Source: Verrucomicrobiia bacterium
GTDB taxonomy: Bacteria > Verrucomicrobiota > Verrucomicrobiia > Opitutales > Cerasicoccaceae
Assembly (NCBI GenBank): GCA_030425485.1
Contig: JAUIAM010000001.1
Coordinates: 62,001 to 126,000 of the forward strand
DNA: 64,000 nucleotides
Reading direction: 5' to 3'
Below the pieces are notes generated by a model, which was not told the origin of the DNA, did no database searches, and worked only from the letters and a program-made list of their open reading frames with translations. This document shows positions 1 through 8,970 of the stretch, one piece after another (position 1 is the first letter of the stretch; each line of letters starts with the position of its first letter). The translations under genes and the position numbers were made by a program.

Positions 1-1110
1 GAGACCCAGCGCGAGCGCGCAGCCGAGATCGAGAAGACGCTGACCGTGACCGCCGAGACGCTCAAGCAGAAGCAGGAGGCTCACGCCGCGGTCGAAGCCA
101 CCATCAGCAAGGCTGAAGGTGGCCTAAGTGGCCAGCGTAGCGATCTGCGCGAAAAAGAAACCTCGCTCAACGCCATTGAGGTTAAGTTGGCCGAGGAGCG
201 CTCGCAGGCCAATTTTCTTTCGGACAAGGTCCGCACTGAGTACGAGCGGGAGATCACCGAGATCGACTGGAAGGCCGAGCTCTGGTCTGCCGACGAAAAG
301 TTTGAAACCCGTATCAAGCTAGACGACTTCGACGAAGACGAGGGCATCGTGGCCAAGAGTAAGGACGAGCGAGGCGAGCCGACCGAGGAGGACCTTGCCG
401 CAATGGAGGAAACGGACTGGCGCTCGGTAGCCTCGGAAGTACGCGAGCTGCGCGACCGCATCAACAGCCTGGGTGCGGTTAACCTTGTCGCGATTGAAGA
501 GTACGCCGAGTTGAAGGAGCGCTTTGACTTCCTCAACTCCCAAAGCGAAGACCTCTGGAATTCCAAGGACGAGTTGATGAAGGCCATCGACGAGATCAAC
601 ACGACCTCGCAGAAGATGTTCGCTGAAACCTTCGATCAGATCCGCAAAAACTTTAAGTTTACCTTCGAAAAGCTCTTCGCCGGTGGGGTGGCAGACCTTC
701 AGCTCATCGAGGCCGAGGACATCCTCGACTCCGGTATCGAGATCACGGCCCGCCCGCCTGGCACAAAGCTCAAGACCCTGTCGCTCCTCTCCGGTGGACA
801 GCGCACCATGACCGCCGTCGGCCTGCTCTTTGCCATTTACATGGTAAAGCCCAGTCCCTTTGCCGTGTTGGACGAGCTCGACGCACCGCTGGACGACGCC
901 AACATCGGCCGCTTCGTCGATATGGTGAAGCAGTTCACGCGCTATTCGCAGTTCCTCATCGTGACGCACAACAAGCGCACGGTGGCCGCGGCGAACTCCA
1001 TCTACGGTGTGACCATGCAGGAACGTGGCGTGACCAAACTCGTCTCTATGCGCTTTAGCAAAGATAAGGGCGAGGCGGTCGAGCTCGAGGAAGACGGCGC
1101 GGGTATCTAA
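1..1110 (+). CDS. smc: Chromosome segregation protein SMC, C-terminal part (5' end outside window)
   Basis: The reading frame is open from the first base, so this is the 3' part of a longer gene. The visible 369 codons hold the end of the coiled coil (Glu/Lys/Arg-rich, heptad-like) and then the C-terminal ATPase lobe. The lobe carries the ABC signature LSLLSGGQRTM and the Walker B stretch FAVLDELDAPLDD, followed by the FLIVTHNKRT switch region. SMC dimers with ScpA/ScpB compact and segregate the chromosome in the cytoplasm. Full SMC proteins are about 1,150-1,200 residues, so roughly two thirds lies upstream. A weak hairpin (AAAGCA/TGCTTT, 1127-1145) follows the stop, between this gene and the convergent methyltransferase gene. 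Confidence 0.95.
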   Translation, partial: ETQRERAAEIEKTLTVTAETLKQKQEAHAAVEATISKAEGGLSGQRSDLREKETSLNAIEVKLAEERSQANFLSDKVRTEYEREITEIDWKAELWSADEKFETRIKLDDFDEDEGIVAKSKDERGEPTEEDLAAMEETDWRSVASEVRELRDRINSLGAVNLVAIEEYAELKERFDFLNSQSEDLWNSKDELMKAIDEINTTSQKMFAETFDQIRKNFKFTFEKLFAGGVADLQLIEAEDILDSGIEITARPPGTKLKTLSLLSGGQRTMTAVGLLFAIYMVKPSPFAVLDELDAPLDDANIGRFVDMVKQFTRYSQFLIVTHNKRTVAAANSIYGVTMQERGVTKLVSMRFSKDKGEAVELEEDGAGI

Positions 1111-1171
1111 TTGAGCTGTATCAGAAAAAGCACTACACTTGCTTTGACGCTCTGGCCAGTGTGGCGTGTGT

Positions 1172-1999
1172 TTACTTCAGGTCCATTCGGGACAGCCTGC
1201 TGGCATGTTTGTGCTGGTTCGCGAAGATAATGTTCGTCGAGATGCTTTCGCCCGTATCGATGAGCGTGTAGGCATCGCGCTGGGGCGCGGGCAGCTCGTA
1301 GGCGAGGGCGGTGTCGTAGCCATGAGCTTTGAGCATGGCAGCCAGTTCAGGCAGGGACTTACCAAAGTCTTTTAACCACTGGGTATTAGCTTCGAGGTGG
1401 ATGAGCGGCAGCAGGGTAGATAGCGCGTTGCTGGCACCTTCCAGAGCCAGTGGCTCGGCGCCCTCGATATCAAGTTTGAAAAAGTCGATGCGTTCAATGC
1501 CTTTCGCTTCGCGGTAGGCGTCCAGCGTGGTCAGCGTAATGGTAAAGGCTTTGACCTTTGTCTCGGCTTTCCATGAGCCGGAGTCGTGCCGCTTGAGCGA
1601 GGCCTGGCCGCTGTCATCACCGGGCAGGTAAATGGTGGTTTCTCCGGCTTCATTGCTCAGACCGAGCGGGTTTAGGGTGAGCGGGGCAGGCAGGGCGGCT
1701 GCGTCGCAGTTTTGCTTCAGTGTCGCATAGGTAGTTGGCACGGGCTCGAAGGCGTGGACCTGGCCGCTCTTGCCCACGACGCGCGAAAAAACGCGGGTAA
1801 AGTATCCGAAATTAGCTCCGGCCTCGATGATAGTATCGCCGCGGTCCAGCAGGGCCAAAAATGCCAGCTTCTCCGCGCTGGCGGTCCCACGCTGCCTGAG
1901 GAGCTTGGCGTAGGTACGGGGGAATGTGCTCAAAAGGTTCTCGATCTGATTCTTCACAAAATACCTCTGGCTATAGTTGTCAGAAAGGGAGGGGCGCAT
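1172..1999 (-). CDS. FkbM family SAM-dependent methyltransferase
   Basis: A 275-residue protein of the FkbM family, which O-methylates sugars or other small acceptors, often in polysaccharide or natural-product pathways. The SAM-binding motif I is EAGANFG (about residues 59-65), followed by the acidic-loop motif HAFEPVP (82-88) and the FkbM signature FFKLDIEGAE in the second half. Residues 1-45 are basic and hydrophobic without a clear signal peptide. It is convergent with smc and ends about 60 bases from it. The next gene upstream, a symporter on the same strand, ends 13 bases before the start, so the two could be co-transcribed, although their functions do not obviously connect. The acceptor cannot be read from sequence. 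Confidence 0.85.
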   Translation of the reverse strand: MRPSLSDNYSQRYFVKNQIENLLSTFPRTYAKLLRQRGTASAEKLAFLALLDRGDTIIEAGANFGYFTRVFSRVVGKSGQVHAFEPVPTTYATLKQNCDAAALPAPLTLNPLGLSNEAGETTIYLPGDDSGQASLKRHDSGSWKAETKVKAFTITLTTLDAYREAKGIERIDFFKLDIEGAEPLALEGASNALSTLLPLIHLEANTQWLKDFGKSLPELAAMLKAHGYDTALAYELPAPQRDAYTLIDTGESISTNIIFANQHKHASRLSRMDLK

Positions 2000-2012
2000 G
2001 CGGAAAAAAGCC

Positions 2013-3614
2013 TCACAGCAGGCTCAAAAAGATAAAGATGCCCACGCCGTAGAGGGCGAGCGTGATGTAGTAGGGGAGCCACTTGCGGTGATCGACGCCG
2101 CCCTCGCTGTCGTGGCGGGAGACGATGTTGCCGGCCAGCTTTTCTTCGCCGGGGGCCTTGCCCATCAGGCTGACCGCGTAGCCGGTCAGCCAGGCGGCGA
2201 TCAGCCCGGTCAGGTTCCACCAGAAGTAGGACAGCTCGGGCATGAACTGCCAGAGCGCGGCATTGGTCAGCAGGCCAACGATCAACCCGGTAATCGCGCC
2301 CAGGGCGTTGATGCGCCGCGAGAGCATGCCCATGGTAAAGATGCCCAGCAGGGGGCCGTTCATGAGGGAGGAAATCATGTTGATCGAGTCGATGATCGAG
2401 TCGGATATCCCCGCGACCACAAAAGAAAAGGACAGGCACAGTATGCCCCAGAACAGGGTGCTGAGTTTGGACCAGATGAGCGTCTCGCGGCGTCCCATTT
2501 TGCTGCCACGGAAACGTTCGACAAAGTCCTGCATCGTGACCGCGCTCATGGAGTTAATCGTTGAGTCGAGCGAAGACATGGCCGCGGCGAAAAGCCCCAC
2601 CATGACGAGTCCGATCAGTCCGTGGGGAAAGTGGTGGATGACGAAGGTTGGGGTGGCGAGGTTGTAGTTGATGATGCCGCTGGAGTCGATCATCTCCTGA
2701 TCAAAGCCCGGGTGAAGCACCTCGTAGGCGCCGATGGCCACTCCGAGCAGGCAGTAGGTCAGCACGAGGGGGAAACGCAGCAGGCCGCCAAGAAAGAGCG
2801 CGAGGTTGGTCTCGCGAATGCTTCGGGTGGACAGGCTACGCTGGGCCTGCGTCTGGTCGCATCCGTAGTAGGCCAGGTAGAGGAAAAAGCCCCCGATAAA
2901 CATGGGCCAAAATGAGAAATCCGTCCCGTCGTTGTATCCGATGCCCTCCAGGCTGAGTGCCTCCGTGCGCCCTTGCGGGAAGTGCTCCCATGTGGCTGCC
3001 ACCCCCCCGTTGAGGTTTACCGCTACGATCAGGGCAGTCAGCACCGCTCCCCAGAGAATGACGATCTGGATAACGTCTGAGACGATGACGGCCTTCATCC
3101 CGCCCAGCATGTCGTAAATCGCAGTGGTTAAGCCCAGCACCACGGCGGCCAGCCACATGTTAATACCCGTGACTTGCGAGAGAATCAGCGATGCCCCGTA
3201 GACGGTAACCCCGGTGGCAAAGGCGCGCAGCAGGAGGAAAATCGCGCTCATGGTCAGCCGGGTGCCCAGTGAGAAGCGACGCTCCAGGTACTCGTAGATT
3301 GAAACCAGGCCGAGGCTGCGCAGCTTGGGCATGAGAAAGGCCATCAGTGCGATCATGGCAAAGGGGACAGCCAGCTCGTACTGGAGCCAGACCAGCCCGC
3401 CTCCGGCCACAAACGCCACCATCGCCGTGGCCCCAAGGATGCTGTTGGTGGAGCACTGCGTGGCCATGGTGGAGAGCGCAATGGGCAGCGGCCCGGTGTC
3501 ATTTCCCCCCAGGTAGTAGTCCTTCTGGTCACGCTGGCGCAGGGACAGCCACGCGCTCAAGCCAATCATCCCGACGAGGTAGAGTGCGACGATGGTCCAG
3601 TCGAGGCCGTTCAT
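2013..3614 (-). CDS. Sodium:solute symporter (SSS family)
   Basis: A 533-residue inner-membrane protein with about 13 hydrophobic segments and the layout of the solute:sodium symporter (LeuT-fold) family. Recognisable stretches are the early YYLGGNDTGPLP segment, the GMKAVIVSDVIQ segment that resembles the family's TDAIQ motif, and SLDSTINSMSAVTMQDF, the family's conserved serine-rich TM8 region. It should import a sugar, amino or organic acid with sodium. It is shorter than the two 680-residue symporters further right and belongs to a different subgroup. It reads leftward from a divergent intergenic region shared with the aminotransferase gene at 3782. The substrate is unknown. Confidence 0.88.
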   Translation of the reverse strand: MNGLDWTIVALYLVGMIGLSAWLSLRQRDQKDYYLGGNDTGPLPIALSTMATQCSTNSILGATAMVAFVAGGGLVWLQYELAVPFAMIALMAFLMPKLRSLGLVSIYEYLERRFSLGTRLTMSAIFLLLRAFATGVTVYGASLILSQVTGINMWLAAVVLGLTTAIYDMLGGMKAVIVSDVIQIVILWGAVLTALIVAVNLNGGVAATWEHFPQGRTEALSLEGIGYNDGTDFSFWPMFIGGFFLYLAYYGCDQTQAQRSLSTRSIRETNLALFLGGLLRFPLVLTYCLLGVAIGAYEVLHPGFDQEMIDSSGIINYNLATPTFVIHHFPHGLIGLVMVGLFAAAMSSLDSTINSMSAVTMQDFVERFRGSKMGRRETLIWSKLSTLFWGILCLSFSFVVAGISDSIIDSINMISSLMNGPLLGIFTMGMLSRRINALGAITGLIVGLLTNAALWQFMPELSYFWWNLTGLIAAWLTGYAVSLMGKAPGEEKLAGNIVSRHDSEGGVDHRKWLPYYITLALYGVGIFIFLSLL

Positions 3615-3781
3615 GCGGGCAGATTAGCGCAGTCGGCCTTGGCTTGACGATAGCTTTTTCGCGGATTGGCAGTACAAATACATTCCGACCTCGGATTGGC
3701 CTCAGAAGGCGCTGTGGCAGCAATGCGTTTTTTCTGCCTAGACAAAGCGCGCGGGAATGCCAACATTCTGCCCTTTTAGAC

Positions 3782-4654
3782 ATGGCGATTCAGATTTACA
3801 TTAACGGCGAGTACTTCGACCGCGACGCAGCCAAGGTGTCCGTTTTCGACCACGGATTCCTTTACGGAGACGGGATCTTCGAGGGCATCCGCGTGTACGA
3901 AGGCAACGTCTTCCTGCTGGACGATCACCTCAAGCGCCTGGAGTACTCCGCCAAGGCCATCATGCTTGATATGCCCTGGAGCCGTGAAGAAGTCGCCGAA
4001 GCCGTGTGCGAGACCTGCCGCCGCAGCGGTGTGACCAACGGCTACATCCGCCTCATCGTCACGCGTGGCTCGGGCTACCTCGGCCTTTCGCCCAAGAACT
4101 GCAGCAACCCGCAACTCATCATCATCGCGGACCAGATTCAGCTCTACCCGAAAGAGATCTACGAGAAGGGTATGAAGATCATCACCGCGCCCACGCGCCG
4201 GAACAGCCCGGCTGCGCTCCCGCCAATGGTCAAGAGCCTGAACTACCTGAACAATATCCTGGCCAAGATCGAAGCCGTCGAGCTCGGCTATCAGGAGGCG
4301 ATCATGCTCAATCAAGAGGGCTACGTGGCCGAGTGCACGGGGGACAATATTTTCATCATGCAGGGGGACAAGCTCTTTACCCCGCCGGTCTCATCGGGCT
4401 CGCTGACGGGTATCACGCGTCAGGTCGCGATCGATATCGCCCAGGATATGGGTATCCCGGTGGTTGAGACGAACCTCACGCGCTACGACCTCTGGGTGGC
4501 CGAGGAGATGTTCCTCACCGGCACTGCGGCCGAGGTTATTGCCGTGGTCGAGGTAGACCACCGCAAGATCGGGGACGGTAAGCCCGGCATCATGACCAAC
4601 CATTTCCTCAAAGCCTTCCGCAAAAAGGTAACCGAGGACGGCACCAAGCTCTAG
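3782..4654 (+). CDS. ilvE: Branched-chain amino acid aminotransferase (class IV PLP enzyme)
   Basis: A 290-residue fold-type IV aminotransferase, the size of the compact bacterial/archaeal IlvE group. It carries FLYGDGIFEGIRVYEG near the N terminus, the PLP lysine K151 in VKSLNYLNN, the segment EGYVAECTGDNIF, and SLTGITRQ, which contacts the cofactor phosphate. It would transfer amino groups between glutamate and the branched-chain 2-oxo acids in the last step of Leu/Ile/Val synthesis. The frame is open further upstream, but ATG 3782 gives the canonical MAIQIYINGE start. No purine-rich ribosome-binding site precedes it. A D-amino-acid or 4-amino-4-deoxychorismate enzyme is a less likely alternative, since the K-S-L-N-Y-L context favours BCAT. 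Confidence 0.88.
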   Translation: MAIQIYINGEYFDRDAAKVSVFDHGFLYGDGIFEGIRVYEGNVFLLDDHLKRLEYSAKAIMLDMPWSREEVAEAVCETCRRSGVTNGYIRLIVTRGSGYLGLSPKNCSNPQLIIIADQIQLYPKEIYEKGMKIITAPTRRNSPAALPPMVKSLNYLNNILAKIEAVELGYQEAIMLNQEGYVAECTGDNIFIMQGDKLFTPPVSSGSLTGITRQVAIDIAQDMGIPVVETNLTRYDLWVAEEMFLTGTAAEVIAVVEVDHRKIGDGKPGIMTNHFLKAFRKKVTEDGTKL

Positions 4655-4671
4655 GAAGGGCATAGCCCTTC
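4655..4671 (+). terminator. Hairpin directly after the aminotransferase gene
   Basis: A perfect 7-bp inverted repeat, GAAGGGC and GCCCTTC with the 3-base loop ATA, begins at the base after the stop codon. There is no T tract behind it, so it may be an mRNA 3'-end stabiliser rather than an intrinsic terminator. Confidence 0.4.
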
Positions 4672-4785
4672 AACCTGTGATGCCTACGCATCACTCCTTA
4701 CTTTGAGGTCCTTGGCCATGAGTTGGGCGTAGGTGCATTAGAGCATTTTAAATAAAGTAGCAGCCTCGTTGATCTCTGCATTTTT

Positions 4786-4813
4786 ACCACGGATCACACA
4801 GATAGCCACGGAT
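4786..4813. repeat. ACCACGGAT-type dispersed repeat
   Basis: Short tandem-like units ACCACGGAT, CACACAGAT and GCCACGGAT lie in the 266-bp gap between two genes. Similar strings of CACGGAT/CACAGAT units occur in intergenic regions of many Verrucomicrobiota and Planctomycetota genomes; that comparison is from general knowledge, not from a search. Only one cluster was seen in this window. Confidence 0.4.
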
Positions 4814-4865
4814 GAATCTGCGGACATAACATTTCTTGAATCTCCCTAATACGCCGTAGGGACAC

Positions 4866-4919
4866 AGCCCCTCTCAATCAAGGTCAAATGCCGTGAGTTT
4901 GATTGGCCTGTGGGGCTGC
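4866..4919 (-). terminator. Long inverted repeat abutting the stop of the gene at 4921
   Basis: CAGCCCC at the left pairs with GGGGCTG at the right, and an inner AATCAA pairs with TTGATT. The structure sits directly after the stop codon of the leftward gene at 4921-5628. It lacks a T tract, so a terminator role is only plausible. Confidence 0.4.
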
Positions 4920-4920
4920 A

Positions 4921-5628
4921 CTACTCGCCGTCGCGACCGCGGCGTTCTTCCTCGCGGCAGTCGTTCATGACGCGCAGCCAGACTTCGCGCAGGTCAAAGA
5001 GCGTGCGGCTGGCTTCGGCCTGGTAGAGCCGGAGGACGCGCACGTTCTTGAGCTGTAGCTTTTGCAAAAGGGCAAAGGTGTGGTTGACCGCGGCGAGCGA
5101 GTTCTTCAGGTGACACACGGCGAGCGTGTAGTCGCCCATGTCGAGCGCGCTGATGGCCATGATGGCATTGATTTCACCCGCGTGCAGGCTGGCCGAGTAG
5201 CGTCCCACGGCAACGGGGTTGAGCGTCCGCTGATTTTGGATCGTAAAGAGCTCCCAGCACTTGAAGAGGTGCTGGTAGAGGCCGTGTGTGACGATAAATA
5301 CCGGGTGCTTGTGGATGGTGTAGGGGTCGATGTCGCTCTCGGTCTCGGCCTCCTTGCGGGCGCGCTCGGGCTCCTCGCCGTCGCCATAGTAGCCGGGCTC
5401 GTCCTGGAAATCGCCGGGTGACCAGTCTTCGTGGTCCCAGCCCATTTTGCGTGCGATGGTATCTAGGTGATCTGGCTCGTGTTTGAGCTTGTGGTAGTGG
5501 TTGAGGAAGTCCGCGATTTCTCGTTCGTTGTTCTTCAGGTACCGCTGCCAATCGTGCTCATTCCAGGCCATTTCTTCATTTTGATCCCAATCTCCATCTG
5601 AAAAATTATCAAAATCAAATCCGCTCAT
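4921..5628 (-). CDS. Hypothetical protein, acidic N-terminus
   Basis: A 235-residue protein I do not recognise. The first ~110 residues are rich in Asp, Glu and Trp (for example FDFDNFSDGDWDQNEE) and probably disordered. Residues ~115-225 read as amphipathic helices with HPVFIVTHGLYQHLFKCWELF and a final LRLYQAEASRTLFDLREVWLRV helix. No signal peptide or membrane segment is seen, so it is likely cytoplasmic. The composition and steady codon use argue for a real gene. It is divergent from the acylphosphatase gene across 195 bases. The call as a gene is secure; its function is unknown. Confidence 0.7.
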   Translation of the reverse strand: MSGFDFDNFSDGDWDQNEEMAWNEHDWQRYLKNNEREIADFLNHYHKLKHEPDHLDTIARKMGWDHEDWSPGDFQDEPGYYGDGEEPERARKEAETESDIDPYTIHKHPVFIVTHGLYQHLFKCWELFTIQNQRTLNPVAVGRYSASLHAGEINAIMAISALDMGDYTLAVCHLKNSLAAVNHTFALLQKLQLKNVRVLRLYQAEASRTLFDLREVWLRVMNDCREEERRGRDGE

Positions 5629-5823
5629 GCTGTTTGCCTGGGTTGGCGGTTAAAGCTTGGTCTTAATCATCTCCCGTTCATTCAAAAGTGCAACTCAGAA
5701 TTGAAGAGAAATGCTATGATGCTGGAGTTCAGCAGGTAAGGGGCCAATTTTTTAGATTGCCTGAACTCACATACATTTGTGACGTTTTAGCTGCGCAAAT
5801 CGTTCCGGACTGGTCGGTAGCGC

Positions 5824-6132
5824 ATGAATCCGCACAGCAATACCATGACGACCCCGGCTAGTATATTTTCCCTTGAGGCGCACTTCAGTGGGCGCGTGCA
5901 GGGGGTGGGTTTTCGCTACAGCACGCTGCAGGTGGCGAAGGAGTTTGAAGTCACTGGCGAGGTGAAGAACCTGGCCGACGGGCGCGTCTACCTGAGGGCC
6001 GAAGGAAAACGCGGTGAGGTCGAGGCCTTTCTGGAGGAAGTCCAGCGCGTGCTGCGCATGTATATCCGCGATACCGAAGTGAAAACAGAAACTTGCACTC
6101 CTAACTACAAGGGCTTTACAATAACACGATAA
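5824..6132 (+). CDS. acyP: Acylphosphatase
   Basis: A 102-residue enzyme that hydrolyses the carboxyl-phosphate bond of acylphosphates. The active-site loop GRVQGVGFR supplies the phosphate-binding arginine (R31), and VKNLADG supplies the catalytic asparagine (N49). The C terminus GFTITR is also typical. It is about ten residues longer than usual at the N terminus, and a second ATG at 5845 would give the standard length. Its stop overlaps the ATG of the ABC ATPase gene (TAATG), so it is translationally coupled to the exporter operon that follows. Confidence 0.92.
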   Translation: MNPHSNTMTTPASIFSLEAHFSGRVQGVGFRYSTLQVAKEFEVTGEVKNLADGRVYLRAEGKRGEVEAFLEEVQRVLRMYIRDTEVKTETCTPNYKGFTITR

Positions 6133-6992
6133 TGGATACCCCCGCCATTCGCATCACTAATCTGGTAAAGGATTTCCGCGTCGGGCTGCGAGGTTGGAAA
6201 CTCCGCGCCGTGGACGACGTGTCCCTGGAAATTGCCGACAACGAGGTCTTTGGCCTGCTTGGGCCCAATGGCTGCGGCAAGAGCACGACCATGAAGGTGG
6301 TTCTCGGCCTGCTTGAGCCCACGCTCGGCCACTGCGAGATTTACGGTGTGCCCAGTTCGTCGGTAAAGTCTCGCCTCAACGTCGGCTTCCTGCCCGAAGC
6401 CCCTTACTTTTACCGCTACCTCAGCGGCCGTGAACTGCTCAAGTTTTACGCCAAAGTGTGCAGCGTCGAGCCGTCCAAGATCAAGGACCGCGTCGAGGAG
6501 TGCCTTGAATTGGTCGGGCTGACGGAGGCCGCGGGCCGACGAGTCGGGACCTACTCCAAGGGTATGCTCCAGCGCATCGGTATCGCTCAGGCCATCGTGC
6601 ACGACCCGAAGCTCATCATTCTCGACGAGCCGACGGCTGGCGTGGACCCTATCGGTTCCAATGACATCGCCGAGCTGATCCGCTCGCTCAAGGCCCGGGG
6701 CAAGACCATCATGCTTTGCTCGCACTTGCTCGCGCAGGTTGAAGGCATCTGTGACCGCGTGGCTATCATGAACCGCGGTAAGGTCGTGCTGGATGGTCCG
6801 GTGGATGACCTGCTCAGCAATCGCAAGCAGCGCACGCTGACCGTTGAGGCCATGCCGGATGCGGCCCGAGAAGAGGTCGAAGCGGTCCTGGCCAAGCACG
6901 GTAGCAAACTGGTTGATGTCGGCTCACCGCGCATCAGCCTGGACGAACTTTTTCTGCAACACACCCATAAGAAGGATGGAGGCCAGTCATGA
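6132..6992 (+). CDS. ABC transporter ATP-binding protein
   Basis: A 286-residue ATPase of the CcmA/NatA-type export family. Walker A is GPNGCGKST (residues 44-52), the signature is YSKGM (141-145), Walker B is LIILDEP (161-167) and the H-loop histidine is H198. The last ~75 residues form the extra C-terminal region usual in drug or polysaccharide exporter ATPases. It couples ATP hydrolysis to the permease encoded next, whose start overlaps its stop by ATGA. The exported substrate is not evident. Confidence 0.93.
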   Translation: MDTPAIRITNLVKDFRVGLRGWKLRAVDDVSLEIADNEVFGLLGPNGCGKSTTMKVVLGLLEPTLGHCEIYGVPSSSVKSRLNVGFLPEAPYFYRYLSGRELLKFYAKVCSVEPSKIKDRVEECLELVGLTEAAGRRVGTYSKGMLQRIGIAQAIVHDPKLIILDEPTAGVDPIGSNDIAELIRSLKARGKTIMLCSHLLAQVEGICDRVAIMNRGKVVLDGPVDDLLSNRKQRTLTVEAMPDAAREEVEAVLAKHGSKLVDVGSPRISLDELFLQHTHKKDGGQS

Positions 6993-7825
6993 CCGGCGTT
7001 GTTCACCGTATCTTTACCATCGGGCGCAATACCTTCCTCGAAGCGGTGCGCCAGAAGTTTTTCAACGTGCTGGTCATCCTGTCTATCGCGCTGATCGCCA
7101 GTTCGCGCTTCTTCCGCCAGTTTGATTTCGGCAGCGGGGAGTTGAAGTTCATCGCGGACTTCGGGCTGGGGGCCATCTTCCTCTTTGGTTCGATCCTCGC
7201 CGTGGTGGCCACTGCACAGCTTTTTTTCAGTGAAATTGAGAACCGCACTGCTCTGACTATCCTGGCCAAGCCCGTGCACCGCTGGGAGTTTCTAGCCGGT
7301 AAATTTATCGGGGTGCTCATGCTGCTCTTCGTCTTTACCATGTTGATGGCGGGCATCCTGGGCGTGATGCTCTACTGGCGCGAGGGGGCGCTGATGCAGC
7401 GCTTTGGGGATGACTTCCAGGAGGGGAGGCTGGTCAGCTACGGCGGACTGTTTGGCTTTGCCGTATTGCAGTGGTTGAAGCTGGGTGTGCTCAGCGCGAT
7501 CACGGTCTTTATTTCCAGCTTTTCCAACACGAACCTCTACTCGGTGGTGGTGTCGTTCTTCGTCATGCTGATTTGCCAGCTCCAGTACATTGCGCGCGAT
7601 AGCTGGGAGTCCATCGGTAATCCTATTCTCCGAAACATCGTGGGCGGCTTGAGCCTGCTCTTCCCGAATTTCCAGATGTTCAATGTGGGCGACGTCATGC
7701 TGTTTCCGCATGAGATGGGGGAGATGACCGCCAGCACCCCGTGGACCATCGCGCTCTACGGTGTCATCTACATCGTGGCATTTATTGCCTTGGCCGTATT
7801 CACCTTCCGTAACCGCGAGATTTAG
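6989..7825 (+). CDS. ABC transporter permease (ABC-2 type)
   Basis: A 278-residue membrane protein with about six hydrophobic segments, the first starting near residue 20 (FFNVLVILSIALIASS) and the last near the C terminus (LYGVIYIVAFIALAVF). The segment FFSEIENRTALTILAKPVHRWEFLAGK is the cytoplasmic coupling region typical of ABC-2 permeases. It is translationally coupled to the ATPase gene and is followed after 9 bases by the His-tailed protein. Together they probably form an exporter complex in the inner membrane. Confidence 0.9.
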   Translation: MTGVVHRIFTIGRNTFLEAVRQKFFNVLVILSIALIASSRFFRQFDFGSGELKFIADFGLGAIFLFGSILAVVATAQLFFSEIENRTALTILAKPVHRWEFLAGKFIGVLMLLFVFTMLMAGILGVMLYWREGALMQRFGDDFQEGRLVSYGGLFGFAVLQWLKLGVLSAITVFISSFSNTNLYSVVVSFFVMLICQLQYIARDSWESIGNPILRNIVGGLSLLFPNFQMFNVGDVMLFPHEMGEMTASTPWTIALYGVIYIVAFIALAVFTFRNREI

Positions 7826-7834
7826 GCTGCTTCC

Positions 7835-8824
7835 ATGAGTCTGAAAGATAATTTCTGGCTGCGCCGGGCAATCACCTTCGGGGTTTGCGCCGTGAGCCTC
7901 TTTGTCCTCGGACTGGCCTTAGCTCCGCTGGAGCGTCCGGCCTGGCGCGAGGTGCGTTCCTTTCAGCCCGAACTGAACCTCGACAAACTGGAGGGCGCGC
8001 TCGGGCAGGGCCTGGTCCTGGGGCTGCTCGGTGGTTTTCGCACCATCATTGCGGACATGGTTTTCATCCGCATGAACGGCTACTGGGAGGACAAGGACCG
8101 CGAGAAGACCGAGGCGCTGATTAACCTGGCCACGGCCATCGACCCTCGCCCCATGTTTTTCTGGCTCAATGGTTCACGCATCATGGCTTACGACATCCCG
8201 ATCTGGCGCATTCGCGAGCATGGGGATACCAGCGATGTGCCCGAGGCCATCCAGAAGCAGATTTACAAGGAGCAGGCAGAGCGCGGGCTGGCCCTGGTCG
8301 ATGCTGCGGCGGCCTACCACGGGGGCGACTACCGTATCCCGCTGGAGAAGGCGCAAATTTACAACAACAAGCTCAAAGACCCCGAAACGGCTGCGGAATA
8401 CTACCTCAAAGCCTATGAATCGGAAGACGGTCCCTACTATGCGGCACGCATCTATGCCGAGTTGCTGCGACAGGCAGGGCGTGAGCAAGAGGCCTACGAC
8501 TTTTACCGCAAGCACTACGCAGAGGTGCCCGACGATGATCCGCGCGCGATGAAGGACATTGTTCTGGAGCGTATCCGCGAAATCGAAGAGGACACGAATA
8601 TGCCGCTGCCGGCCCGCTTTCCCAGTCAACCGGGCGAACTCGGCTCGGCCAACCGCTACCTCCCCTTTGGCGCAGGCATGGGTGGCGATATGCAGCAACC
8701 CAGCCTGTTGTCGCCTGAGTACCAGATGATGCAGGAAGAAATGGGGCACGACCACAGCGGTCACGACCACGATCATCACGACCACGACCACAGCGGCCAC
8801 GACCACAGTGACCACGACCACTGA
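7835..8824 (+). CDS. Membrane-anchored TPR-like protein with His-rich C-terminal tail
   Basis: A 329-residue protein with one N-terminal membrane segment (about 12-33) and a mostly helical body. The repeat-like stretch PETAAEYYLKAYESEDGPYYAARIYAELLRQ is split here by position: it spans residues ~185-215 and reads as tetratricopeptide-type helices. The final 25 residues contain 12 histidines alternating with Asp, Ser and Gly (HDHSGHDHDHH and similar), a composition known to bind divalent metals such as Zn or Ni. It is the last gene of the ABC exporter operon. I infer that it is an accessory subunit, possibly metal-responsive; the body is not a family I can name. Confidence 0.7.
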   Translation: MSLKDNFWLRRAITFGVCAVSLFVLGLALAPLERPAWREVRSFQPELNLDKLEGALGQGLVLGLLGGFRTIIADMVFIRMNGYWEDKDREKTEALINLATAIDPRPMFFWLNGSRIMAYDIPIWRIREHGDTSDVPEAIQKQIYKEQAERGLALVDAAAAYHGGDYRIPLEKAQIYNNKLKDPETAAEYYLKAYESEDGPYYAARIYAELLRQAGREQEAYDFYRKHYAEVPDDDPRAMKDIVLERIREIEEDTNMPLPARFPSQPGELGSANRYLPFGAGMGGDMQQPSLLSPEYQMMQEEMGHDHSGHDHDHHDHDHSGHDHSDHDH

Positions 8825-8892
8825 TGCCGTAGGTTTCGCTTCTGAGTAAGAGGCTACGGAAAATGTTGTCCTACTGCCTCGGATGGAAGCAT

Positions 8893-8914
8893 GAGCAGGC
8901 CATTGCGCCTGCTC
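8893..8914. terminator. Hairpin between convergent genes
   Basis: A perfect 8-bp inverted repeat, GAGCAGGC and GCCTGCTC with a 6-base loop, lies in the 146-bp gap between two convergent genes. No T tract is present on either side, so it is at best a rho-aided or bidirectional terminator. Confidence 0.35.
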
Positions 8915-8970
8915 GTAAAGGGTGGTAAACGCCCCGGAGATGTAGCCGATCTTACCTGCGCGGGTTTGTC

